From positions 1 to 60,724 of the forward strand of contig JAUCBJ010007414.1 of the NCBI GenBank assembly GCA_032718475.1: DNA of 60,724 bases. Reading direction: 5' to 3'. Numbering within the stretch: position 1 is the stretch's first letter; each line of letters begins with the position of its first letter. Origin of the DNA: Nemertoderma westbladi. Lineage: Eukaryota; Xenacoelomorpha; Nemertodermatida; Nemertodermatidae. The notes below the pieces were generated by a model, which was not told the DNA's origin, did no database searches, and worked only from the letters and a program-made list of their open reading frames with translations. Shown in pieces: positions 34,721-45,700 of this stretch. Both the position numbers and the translations under genes were made by a program.

Positions 34721-35169
34721 TACTGTACTTACCGATCTTCTTATCTGCTAAAAAACTAAATTTTTTGAAATTTGTTGTAAAGTACGGGACTTTACATGCA
34801 TAAACTCAAAGATTAGTTAACTGAGGAATGATTCTTAGTTCAAATACATACTTCTATGCTTCCCACTACTATCACCCTAAAGCATTATAACACTCCTGCC
34901 TATGACCTTAGAGTATTATAACACTCATGGCTTCACATATTACATTAATACAGTGCACTAAAATATAATCGCCATTTTAATGGTAAAGTATGGGACAATT
35001 TTAAATTGGCCGCCATGATATTTCTGAGGGAGTGATGATGAAACTAATTGTCTTATAAGATGACGCAACTCAAACGTGCTTTGCATTTAACTGGGTGATT
35101 AGGCTGAGTTACATCTCTGTGAATAAACTAAAAATTTCACTATTTTAGGTAAAGTATGGGACATCACAT

Positions 35170-36360
35170 GATTAACTTTATCGATTTCATTACAGAGGAA
35201 TTAAACACTGGTGAAATTAAATGAAACCAAAAAAATTCGAAAATGGGTTTGTTTTTGATTTGGTACATGCTCAGAAATGTTAATTTATTGGTCATAGAAA
35301 GTGCCTACAAGAAACGAAACTTTTGCACACTTTTATTCACATTTTGTGCAGAGCAGGTGCATAATTTGTAATTCGACTATTTTTGAGAAACCACCTGTGT
35401 TGATACAATTTTTAGCACTGAATTCAGGAAGTACGATAAATTTTGACCTAAAAGAAGCATAAATTCAAAGCTACATCTCATTTTTCGAAATTATTTTTCG
35501 AAATGGAATGAGCCATTAATGGAACACCTCCAATGCTGTATAGAGTTTGGGTTGGAGATGTGTTCATTGTACTTGACAGAGTGAACTCTGCGCAGCATTC
35601 TTGTGAAAGTGCCTGTGAAAGTGTGAAATAAAAACTAATAACAGTGTAATTATAGCTTTCTTAAACTTAAATGGGCAATGTTGTTGTGGGACAACAACCT
35701 TTAAAACACTACCCACTTGGTTAAAATCTATTAAAATCTATTGGAGCATTCGAAAACCACCTTAGACATGTTTTCCTATCTACTCAATTTTTTTGGAACG
35801 GAAAAATTAAAGGGAATTGTCTTTTTTAACAATATAAATGCACATGTTTTTTCAATTACCGCTTGTTGAAGCATAGGCTCACAATATGTAAGCCAATGTT
35901 CAAATTTCCATCTGGAAAGCAAAGGAAACTGATCCTCAGGTACAAGAAACATGTTGACAACCCATATCAACCAATCAGATTTCACATATTACTGTACCAT
36001 TCTGAGATTAGGAGAGCCAATAATAGGAATGTTGTTCCGGAACAACACTGAGCAGCAAAGGGATATGCAATGCATGTGCAATGGTGCAATATAATGTAAT
36101 ATAAACCATATTAGTACTTTAACTATATTGCTTACTGATGGAATACCATACAGGTTGCTAATACATTTATCATGTATATAGTTATATAATCCCGTCTAAA
36201 ATAATTTAAAAAAACGTGAAATATTAATAAACAATATAACATACAATATAACATAATAACTTTTCATAAATTATTATTTATCAACAATAAAGACACGGGT
36301 CGACTATAGCATTTTGTATATTTATATCCAATAATTAATAATAATTTAAAAATAAGGGGA
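35170..36360. other. Noncoding stretch, unassigned
   Basis: Contains an AATAAA at about 35630, GTTGTTCCGGAACAAC-type hairpins near 35690 and 36035, and overlapping 60-70-codon frames on both strands at 35776-36051 without recognisable domains. The 17-base GAGCAGCAAAGGGATAT at 36050-36066 is the exact inverse of 32296-32312. No gene is supported. Confidence 0.4.
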
Positions 36361-36382
36361 GGGGGGGGGGGGGGGGGGGGGG
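36361..36382 (+). repeat. 22-base G homopolymer
   Basis: Uninterrupted run of 22 G, one of seven G- or C-runs of 15 or more in the window. The length may be imprecise in the assembly. Confidence 0.9.
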
Positions 36383-37697
36383 TTGGGATAGAATAAATAT
36401 GGTGCCATGTTGGTCTCCCGGTAGCAGCGGTTCTCGGGGAGGTTGAATGACTTCTTTATGCAGGAGGCATTCTCGGCTGGGATAGCGATTCGGAGAGGTT
36501 GACGCAGAAACTCTGTACTTCTTATTGTCGATGACCTCCGGGTGGTGGTTTAACTGCCGTAAGAACGCTAAGGATGAAGATGGCCTATGCCACCAAGTGT
36601 CTCAACAGCGACAGGCTGGACTAAATAAAGTCTATGGAAAAGTTCCAACACTGTCAGTCCTTCAGCTACTGATGAACCATCTAAGTCTTTCTCAGGTGTC
36701 GATTTGTAATGGAATTTAATATAAAAAGCTTCAGTTCATAAGAGTCGTATCTTTGGCGTAAACTTTTCGTGTTAGCACCAAATTTTTTTGCTACCACCGC
36801 AAAAAAATAAAATTTTGAGATGTCTAGTGTCATTATAATTTATTTCCATCAGATTCAGTACTCCCATAAAACGCAAGAAATTAATCCATATATTAATAAA
36901 TTGGATGTTTTAAATCTGGATACTGGATAAATAAAAAATAAAAAATACTGGATAAATTGGAAGTGATAAAAAGATGCCAAAATCAATTGATGGATTTTCA
37001 AATTTGATAATAGCGCCAAATTTAGCAACCAATCAAATACAAGTTTGAGTTTTCTAGTGCAATTTTTACTTATTCCATCGCTATTATGATGTTTCTTTTC
37101 TACATACAATAATAGTTGAGAAACAATTAACCAAATAGGCGGACATTTTGGTGCTAACACCAAAATTTGACAACCGCTGAAGAATACCAAATTCCTAGCA
37201 TTCAGTATTTATATTTACTCTATCGGATTGAACACCTAACAATTCAGTGTAGTCAAAAAATGGGGAGGGTACAAATCACATTTCATGCAATCAAATTTTC
37301 AAAAACGTTTCTAAAATAGGGCAAAAGTACTGATAAAAATGGTGCCATTTCTCGAAAAGAAACCAATGCACTTAAAAATCGATTTCATTTTAAGAGGGTA
37401 CAGTAAAATATTTTTTTAGGAAAAAGTCGCAAGATTTCCCAATATAACAAAATTTGAGATATAACAATAAAGCAGGCAACATTGAATTGTTTAAACAAAG
37501 ATACGCCCCAAGCGGGGCATATGGTTTGACCAATGAGAGTGATAAAAGTTTACAGCAATATGACCCTATGTCGGGAAATAAACACCTCGGGATATAAATT
37601 CAATAGGATTATACCGGAGAAACTCGTATGGATAACAATAATACACAAATATTCGTAGAATTGCCTTCACCAGTAAATAGTTGATTTCCAACAAACT
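36383..37697. other. Noncoding stretch, nothing recognised
   Basis: No supported gene. 37148-37169 is a near-perfect palindrome (TTTTGGTGCTAACACCAAAA) and a GTTAGCACCAAATTT relative occurs at 36770, so a small inverted repeat pair may be present. A 111-codon minus-strand frame at 36855-37190 is AT-rich and lacks recognisable features. Confidence 0.45.
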
Positions 37698-38375
37698 TTA
37701 GAATCTAAAAACCCCAAGAAATATGATTCCAACTAGAAGCTGAAAGGTCAGATCAATGTTATCGGATCCGCTTGTTTCTGTTGAGGTTTCCATGACAACC
37801 ATGCTGGTTGTTTCTGCTACGGCATCATCCTTCCACGTAACAGGAGGACATTCGCTACCGGTACCGTTGCAGCATTGTACTTGACACGACTTGCCTGTTA
37901 TTACTGAAGCTAGACCCTCCAGCCATCTAACTATCCTTATAAAAAGATAGAAATCATCCGACATACTATCCCGGTCTCTCTCTACAGCGATGTTGTACTG
38001 CAGTGTGCATGTAGCCTCGTTCAGATCTAAACACTTCTCCCAACATTCTATATACGAGTAATAGAACATAACCTCATCCTTGTCTTTGAAATCATCACCC
38101 GGAATACCGGAGAATCTCACATGTATGATGCCGCAAGAACTGCAGTCCTTTGCAATGATTGTATCGTTGAACCAATAATGGTTGTTTTGTGTAACTATGA
38201 GATCTACCAAGGCATCTTCAAAAAAGGATTGTAGTTCTTTGTTGTCTGACTTTACAAAAACGGAATATCCAACTTCACAAGAAACTCCTAAACAAATAGT
38301 TACACAAAATAATGACAAACTAATGGCTATTATGATTGGCACTTTGGAATATTCCATCTCTATGAATACAATCAT
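37698..38375 (-). CDS. Secreted cysteine-rich protein, probably GPI-anchored
   Basis: 225 codons, single exon on the minus strand. I do not recognise the family. Residues 1-32 are a signal peptide (hydrophobic core PIIIAISLSLFCVTICLG; the second Met at residue 7 is an equally good start). The mature part has ten cysteines (33, 78, 81, 111, 115, 123, 164, 168, 169, 176), enough for five disulfides, and two N-glycosylation sites (NDT at 70, NGT at 170). A Thr/Ser stalk (189-205) leads to a small-residue site and a hydrophobic tail (LLVGIIFLGVF) typical of GPI-attachment signals. The CXXXCC...C cluster recalls the C-terminal cysteines of Ly6/uPAR proteins, but the domain is about twice too long and the N-terminal Ly6 pattern is missing. 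An extracellular, membrane-bound receptor or ligand is the likely class. No neighbour suggests its role. Confidence 0.65.
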   Translation of the reverse strand: MIVFIEMEYSKVPIIIAISLSLFCVTICLGVSCEVGYSVFVKSDNKELQSFFEDALVDLIVTQNNHYWFNDTIIAKDCSSCGIIHVRFSGIPGDDFKDKDEVMFYYSYIECWEKCLDLNEATCTLQYNIAVERDRDSMSDDFYLFIRIVRWLEGLASVITGKSCQVQCCNGTGSECPPVTWKDDAVAETTSMVVMETSTETSGSDNIDLTFQLLVGIIFLGVFRF

Positions 38376-39345
38376 TCATTTACATATTTCCATAATGAAC
38401 TTCAGATACACAAATGTTTACTAAGTTTGGACCCATCTCTTCATCGTTCAGCTCTTATTTATTATTACTTAATTTCAATTTCATGTATTGCAGATTTATT
38501 ATATAACTTATTGACTTCTTAAATATCTTTTAACGACTTCTTTAACTTTTAGCGTTAACCACGTCATTCACATTTAATAGTACAGTCTAAACCGCGGTAA
38601 AATGAGTTTCCTCATCAGATAGAAAATTGAAACAATGAATTATTGTAAACTGAAACTAATTATTTATTGTAGAAAGAAATATGGTGAATAAAGTTTAACT
38701 GCGTTCTGTTGTAGGATATGTATGCCTACTAACAACAGCATTATTCGTGTAGGCCATAAATAGAAAAGGCCTCAAAATATTCTGATACTCAAGCTGTAAC
38801 CCATTTACATACTTAGGTACAGTAGGCTACCGAGGCTGATACAGAAGCATTAGACTGAAATACTGTTTCAGCTTTATTCAGATTGGATCTGTGAACTATT
38901 TAGTGGAATCCACCAGATCTAATCGTTATTGTGCCATTGCAAAAAGTAACAGTAACAGATTGCCATTGCCAGTCTCAAGTCCGATATGAAAATCCAAATA
39001 AAGAAGGTCATGAGGCAGGTCTGGAGCAATAGGCTGCAAGCGGAGAGCCAAAAGCTCGATATAGTCTTATGAGGAATAAATAATGCAGCCTATTTAACGT
39101 AACTTAGCAAACTTAAATAAACACCAAAGTAAAACCTCATAAGATAGCATTTTATCAAACCCCTTTTGTTAAGTAGGCACTCTTCTTTGATCTTTTTTAG
39201 GTCGATTTTAAAAGGATTTTTCCAGGAGAATGGCGAAAGCTAGAACGATTCTGTTTGCGCGATCTTATAGATGTCCCGAGCGCGCACAGCAGAGAAATAT
39301 TTGGCAAAAATCTGTTAATTAATTAATTAGTAATTAGCGATTAAA
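38376..39345. other. Noncoding stretch left of the BEL element
   Basis: Contains the promoter side of the minus-strand gene at 37.7-38.4 kb, without a clear TATA box. Short fragments near 38990-39060 weakly resemble the C-terminal part of a LINE RNase H region. Otherwise nothing recognised. Confidence 0.4.
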
Positions 39346-39350
39346 GATTT

Positions 39351-40532
39351 TGTAAAAGCTTTTGCGGATATACTCAGTCCCCCTCGCCCGCAAGGTACCG
39401 TTATAGGTGTTTTAACGGACATAAAAGTCATTCTTCTATATGCGTGCTTTGGCGGACATGGTAAGGCAAAAAACCTGCAATGCACCAAATACCCTGGCAC
39501 AGCTTAGCCTTGATGATTCAGATTACGACATCTAACAGCTGGTTGCTGACATGGAAACGGCCATTGGACACATGGTTCTTTGTTTAGCTTAACAGCCAAT
39601 CAGAGCGATTTTTTCTGTCGATGTGGAGATATTTGGCCGATCGTGCTAGGAGTGTTCGGTCTTACTGTTTTTCTTGATACTGTTGTGTTGTTTCTATCTA
39701 GGCCAGGAACACCGGCTCTAGAGTCAATTCGTTTTTCATACTTTAGAAGAAACATTAGTAGGCTTAAATTATAGAGCGTATAACTGTTATCAGTGCAACT
39801 CCGTTCAGTCTTGCATTATCGGTTCAACATACATTATTATACTGCTATTTACTGTTGTCATATTTTGTATCAGTTGGTTGAATATTATTTGGAGAACATC
39901 TATAAAGAACCCAAATTTCCCAATTTTCTTGATACACTACAGGTTAGAGAGACGGGTTATATATAGCGATTGCGACTTATATTATTGTGGTTTGTAGTGA
40001 ATTTAATGCTATTTGATAAGTACTACATGAGTCAGTTGCTGTTCTCTTTATATATGATAAAATTCATTGACGGTCGGCAAATTAGTGAGCAGTATTGTGT
40101 GTTACCGGTAGTGTGCATGATTGTGGCTGATAACTAAGCATTTCCTAAAGAATGCGCCTCATACGTGAATCATAAGCCTTACAGACTTACCGTTGTGTTT
40201 AGTACAAGTCATATCTCTGTTTACCTAGATAGAGCGCCACGTCCTAAAGGAACTGTTAATATTTCCCGAAAGTGAATAATATTAGTCAGAAATTATTTAT
40301 TAACGATCAATCGAATAATACAGTAAGCTTACACTGCAATAATAATCTAAGCCCTCAGAATCCAGTCTCCCGGGTATATCCAGCGGGTGAATGGACGCGC
40401 ACTAGGCTGGCTTCTGCTAATGTTGTGTTTATTGGTATTAAATATTTGTCAACTTCTAAAGTCTATTTATAAACCAAAAAACATATAAATTTTGGCAGGT
40501 TAAACTGCTAAAGGTCTTCAAAAGCGCGTACA
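39351..40532 (+). repeat. BEL/Pao 5' LTR
   Basis: Begins TGTAAAAGCTTTTGCGGATA and ends AAAAGCGCGTACA. Identical in length to the 3' LTR; the eight differences are all substitutions. A TATATATA at 39958-39965 is a candidate promoter. A 64-codon frame at 39580 is present in both LTRs but looks noncoding. No primer-binding site starting with TGG is visible just after the LTR end; instead the first bases contain the inverted repeat AATAACAGTTATT. Confidence 0.97.
39958..39965 (+). promoter_or_regulatory. Candidate LTR TATA box
   Basis: TATATATA inside the 5' LTR, about 600 bases from its start, conserved at 52658-52665 in the other LTR. If used, transcription would start near 39990. No other TATA-like site in a comparable position was noticed. 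Confidence 0.35.
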
Positions 40533-40598
40533 ATAACAGTTATTGTCTTTATTGCAGTAAGCAATAAAGTTGAAAGTACCGGTCGACCGGTAAACCTG

Positions 40599-40727
40599 AA
40601 CCGGTACTTCTGTAGGTCAGTAGGCCCAACTGCCAGAACCGGTACTGCTGTAGGTCCGTAGGTCCAACTGCCAGAACCGGTACTTCTGTAGGTCCGTAGG
40701 CCCAACTGTCCTAACCGGTACTTCCAG
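40599..40727 (+). repeat. 38-bp tandem repeat in BEL leader
   Basis: Units start with AACCGGTACTTCTGTAGGTC at 40599, 40637 and 40675, with a fourth partial unit at 40713, exactly 38 bp apart. Each opens with the palindrome ACCGGT. Confidence 0.92.
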
Positions 40728-40889
40728 TATAAGTACATTAGTATTATTCGATTTTGATTATTGTATACCGGTAGGTCTTAGTATTTAATCAGGGACTGCA
40801 GCCCTGGTTTTTTATTGAGATTTTACTTATTTCTGTCGGTTTTATTTACATGTAAGTTAATATTGAGCTGAAGACGTGTAAGTCTGCTC

Positions 40890-41470
40890 AGATTGCTCAG
40901 ATAACTGTAGGCCGGACTGTTGTCGGATTGTTGTTGGGTTTGGAGGAATTGCGGCGTATGTAGAGTTTGTCTGATAAAGTGCCAGTTAGTAAGTTGGGGC
41001 AGCCATAGCTGTAAGGTCAATCCCCTCTTAAAGAATAAGCCGTACTACCGTGTTAGAACGCATACTAACTAACCATTTTGGAATCTGCACATACTGTAGT
41101 TTATTTAGGCTTGACAGTATTCTGCCAACGTTTTGGCCTGTGTTTGTTTGTGTGGTCTGTTCAGGTACCGTAATAGTTATTACTCAGATATTTTGTAGGC
41201 TGGATTGTTGTCTAGCTATTATTAGGTCTGAAGAGATTGCTGCATGTGTAGAGTTTGTCTGATAAAGTGCCAGTTAGTAAGTTGGGGCAGCCATAGCTGT
41301 AAGGTCAATCCCCTCTTAAAGAATAAGTCGTACTACCGTGTTAGAACGCATACTAACTAACCATTTCGGAATCTACACATACTGTAGTTTATTTAGGCTT
41401 GATGGTAGTCTGCCAGCGTTTGGTTTGTATTTTATTTGAGTATTCTGTACGGGTAGCGTACTATTTATTA
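40890..41470 (+). repeat. 288-bp tandem duplication in BEL leader
   Basis: The core 40961-41114 recurs at 41249-41402 with 3 mismatches in 154 bases, while the sequence on either side of the core is much more diverged (TTGTTGGGTTTGGAGG vs TAGCTATTATTAGGTC). The sharply conserved core within a diverged duplication suggests it is kept by selection or was homogenised. Confidence 0.92.
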
Positions 41471-42412
41471 TTCAGAGTTTATGCGATTATTCGCAACATT
41501 CATGTCCCCAAGTTTATTCCTACAGTAATTGTGCTTGTTACACATACCGTTATAGTTAAATTAACCCCGGTACTACACAGGCTGCTTGGCGTAGGAAAAG
41601 ACTGGTGACTTTGTGCTTCGGTCACTCCAGCAGATGCCGTGGTTCTTTTAACTGTTCAAGTATATTTAACTACTAATTATTGTTGTACCAGTACTTGTAC
41701 CTAATTTAGGGTTTAGTGTACAGTGCTTTCCGAAGGTAATTAGCGTGTAGGCAGTATATTTGTGTTGTAAAGTGGTTAATAGGCACGTTGGATCTGGTAG
41801 TCCGCGGTAATTAACTTCCAGGTAGGAACACTCCGTGATACATAACGTAGTACCTATAGCGATATGGCTATAGGTCGTCAGGCGGTGGTATTTTTCCTAT
41901 CTGGACAGTGCAATATATTTACTACTACTTATTATTTTCAAATACCGTAGTACCCTGTCCGTTGTAATAACCAGAATTCTAACCCTTTGTTAGGCTGGTT
42001 TGTAGACTTCCTGTGAAATTACCCTAAAAATTTCGTACGTAATATTTTGTTGTGTTTAATTAGAGATTTAATCTCACCCGTATCGTAAGTAATTTGTAGT
42101 ATTAAGTAACTTAGGTAAATTAGAATTATCTGTTTTAGTGTCCAATAAATAGCACTTCACTGAGAGCGCACAGCTTCTGTGTAGTGACCCCCAGAAATAA
42201 TAACATTTATTTCAAATATTGACAAAACCCTTTTAAACGGGTATATAAATATTATAAATCAACTCAAACGATTTATAAATAGTAGGCCTGCCATACAACA
42301 ACTAGGTCTCAATATCAGTTGGACTACTGCTTAAATAACGGTAATAAAGTAAGTTAAAGTAACCAAGTAACCCTAAAATATTCAGAAATTCAATTATTCT
42401 AAAATAATTGAC

Positions 42413-42660
42413 ATACCGGTATTTACCATAGGCTTATTATATTTATTTCTATAAATTTGGGCTGAAATCATACCGGTATTCTGTAATTAATTCTAGTTCA
42501 TAATTATACTTATATATACTATAAGTGTAAGCTGTATACCGGTATTCACGATAGGCCTATTATATATTTATATATATTTGTGCTAAATTTATATACCGGT
42601 ACTCTGTGACAAAACTAGTTTACAATACTTATATATATTATAAGTGTATACCGATATTCT
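42413..42660 (+). repeat. 112-123-bp tandem repeat in BEL leader
   Basis: ATACCGGTATT recurs at 42413 and 42536, and as ATACCGATATT at 42648. In between, ATAGGCTTATTATAT/ATAGGCCTATTATAT, a TTGGGCTGAAAT/TTGTGCTAAATT block and CTTATATATACTATAAGTGT each appear twice. Confidence 0.8.
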
Positions 42661-42765
42661 AATATACTGTAATAAATTAACGGTACTAGGCCAACGGTCA
42701 TACTGAATTACTAGACTTGCTTTAACTGTAACTATAGCAGTAGGCATTCAACCGTATAGCTAAAC

Positions 42766-45700
42766 ATGTCTGACACCCAGCAAAACCTGTCAGACAGTCT
42801 AATCGATACAACCATCTGTGACACAGATAGGAGTGTGGAGCGATTAAGAAAGGAGTTCAGCTCACCTCCTACTGAACGAAAGGTCATCCCTCCAGTAGTA
42901 GTATCAGACCCTAAGCTAATCCAACACCGTAGGTCTATCATCGGCACTCGGGCCCAAGTCAAACGGAACCAGGAAGCAGCTGTCCAACAGCAGCAACATC
43001 CTAGTCAAGAAACTTGTTCCCAGCGATCCGATAGCTCCAGTAGTTCGGATACTGTAGAGCTGACCCCCGAACGCGGAGTGCAGATGGCGGCTACAGCCTA
43101 CTCGGATCCCCTTCTCACCCTTCCTGCCGCAGTGCTAACTACTATATTGATTGCGGTGGAGGAACATCAAGCCGATTGGGCGAGAAGTAAGCGAGCGACC
43201 CAAGATAGTTATGCGGGATACGCCAGCGAAGAATTGATGTCTATTGTCGAGTCACAATGGAACTTTCCCGGACCCGGACTCCTGTTAGATTTGTCCGAAG
43301 CTACTTGGGAAGATATACACAGGATGGGAGTGGCTAAAGATACTATGGATCCAGCTGTTTGGAAGAGGTCGGCAGCAGGATATGTGCAGGGATTCTTCGG
43401 CTCCTTAGAGCGATTGGAAGAACAATTGTTTCGACAACCCCAAGGACCTCAAGAGCAGGAAGAGCTGCTTTATCAAGTACGCGGAAGAACCCTACGTATT
43501 AGACTAATCCTATCAGCCTTTGAGGAAACTTCCAAAAGAAGACAGGACACGTCGCTGCAGGTTGCTGTCAAGACTTGGTTCCAGCGGGTAGGTCTCAAAG
43601 TTCAAGAAACGGACCAGTGGAAATCCCAGCTGGCTGAGAGACCAACCTATGAAGAACCAACCGATGCCACCCTTTCTCAAATGGAAAGCGAAGAGACACC
43701 AGCAGAGCAGCCGCCCTCGAGAGACGCCATAGACATCTATCTGTCAGACTATCAACGATTCCTAGGAGACGAAGAGTTGAGGAGACGACAGTCTGGACTT
43801 CGCCCTAATAGTGAAGGAACCAAGCTTGTGTTGGACGCAATCGATGCGGAAATGTTAGCTGCAAACCAAGCAAAATTTGATGAAAAACTCCGCCTCGCTA
43901 GAGTCCAAGAAGAACAAGTAAAGAAAAAATGGATAGAGGACCGAAAGGCAGCAGCAGTAACGGCGGCAGAAGCAGAAGCAGCAAAGGCAGCAGCAGCGGC
44001 AGAAGCAGAAGCAGCAAAGGCAGCGGCAGCGGCAGCAGCAGAAGCAGCAAAGACAGCAGCAGCAGCAGAAGCAGAAAGAAAGGCAGCGGTGGCAGAAGCA
44101 GAACTGAGAGCGTCTGAGGAGACTACCCAACTAGAGTTGGAAAATCTGCAAGAGACGCAAGACAACATAAATAAACAGTTAACTGCTAGTCACATGCAGA
44201 TGATGAGAAGATCTACTCCCAAACGCCAGGGATATACATCATCGGAGGAAAGCGAAACCACCGATCCTGAAGGCGGAGGAAATAGATCTCGTCTAAGCAG
44301 GCGTAGAAAAACATCTTACCGTCACAAATTGCCTGATTTGCCCCCAGCTGTTAGAAGACAACTAGCTAGCACAGACGTAAGTAGTATAGAACCTACAGAC
44401 CAAATTATTAAGGTCAAAAAACTCCCTACTATAGTTGATGAGCCTGAAATAATTAGGCCTGTCGTTCCCAAAGTCACTCCTGTGCTAGAGACCCCTGTAC
44501 TTCCAGAGCTTAACTCTAAATTCCCTTTACACAGTACTACACTGCCTGTACCCGGTAGAACAGTCCATGAGAATATCCCTGCCCTGGAAGCTGAGAGAGA
44601 AATCAAAGATTTGTCTCCTGTCGTCCCGCGTCAGCCCGCTACAATGTTGGCGACTCCCGCTTCGGCGGTCGAGTGGGTAGAGGAGGGACGGCGGGGGATG
44701 AATCTCCTGCTCGGACAGATGCAGGAGACTGTCCACCAACTTATGGGAACAGTAAGGGAAGGTAGGGCCGAATTGCAAGAAGTGCAGCAAAGTATCGCGC
44801 TAGAACGCGACAAATTAGTCAATATCCAAAAAGGTATACCAATACCCCCTGTAAAATTGTGTCAACCTGTTAGGTCTGAAGTATTACATGCGCAAGGTGT
44901 GGAGCCTACACGCATCTATACTGCTAGTGAAGTAGAAACTCCTATAGCAAACCCTATTAAGAGTGATTATAGACCTGTTGTTAATGATATTCCCTATAGA
45001 CCTGATAATGATCCGAGAAATTTATATACCGATAATTCGATATTAAATAACACGATGGCCCAAGAAAGCTTTACGCGTCAGATGGCTAGAATAGAAGCCC
45101 GCCAAGCGGTCAAAGTGGGAGAGATCGTTAAATTCAATGGAGATGAGATGAAATGGTTACCTTTCAACGAATATTACAAAGACAGCATACAGAACTCTGT
45201 GCTATCTAACGGAGAGAAACTTAGGTTCCTCATCAAGTGCTTGGAAGGACCTCCCAAGTTAATGGCATTAAAGTTTATTGGACATCCAGAAGGATTAAGA
45301 CAAGTTTGGGATACATTAAACATCAGGTATGGTAACAAGGATAACATAGCTAAGTATTTGTATGCAAAATTAGTAGCCCCCCGAAACTTCCTTAGTAGCG
45401 GGATTATAGAGTTTTCCGATGAGATTCAGGAGATCTGTAGACAATTGGACTGGTTAGGTAAGTCCCATGAATATCAGAGTTCCATGGTTATTGGAGCCGT
45501 AGTCTCTACTTTACCAAAGGGTGGAGTATGTACACGCTGGGACAAGAAAGTGTTGTATATGAATGAGCAGCAACGACGAAGCCCTACCATGGCTGATCTC
45601 ATGTCCTTCTTAGATGGTGAAGTAAAACTACAACTCATCAAGCAGTCCAGAGAGAAAACATCGGAAAATAAGGTAAGTGAGAAACCCGCTTCTAGACACC

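Larger units (their letters stand above)
40533..42765 (+). promoter_or_regulatory. BEL/Pao leader with three repeat systems
   Basis: 2,233 bases between the LTR and the gag ATG, far longer than typical retroelement leaders. It contains a 38-bp tandem array (40599-40727), a 288-bp tandem duplication (about 40890-41470) and a 112-123-bp tandem repeat (42413-42660). Many short upstream ATG frames are present, so gag may need an internal entry or re-initiation mechanism. Packaging or dimerisation signals would be expected here, but none can be assigned. Confidence 0.85.

Noticed and set aside
38990-39100. Weak resemblance to a LINE RNase H C-terminus
   Set aside because: Only about 20 residues fit and a stop follows; below what I would call.
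39580-39774. 64-codon frame repeated in both LTRs (39580 and 52280)
   Set aside because: It recurs only because the LTRs are copies. It has no recognisable domain and starts downstream of the LTR start but upstream of the likely TATA box, so translation is unlikely.
43752-44168. Minus-strand 138-codon Ala/Ser-rich frame opposite gag
   Set aside because: Shadow of the GCAGAAGCAGC trinucleotide tract in gag, which lacks stops on the opposite strand.
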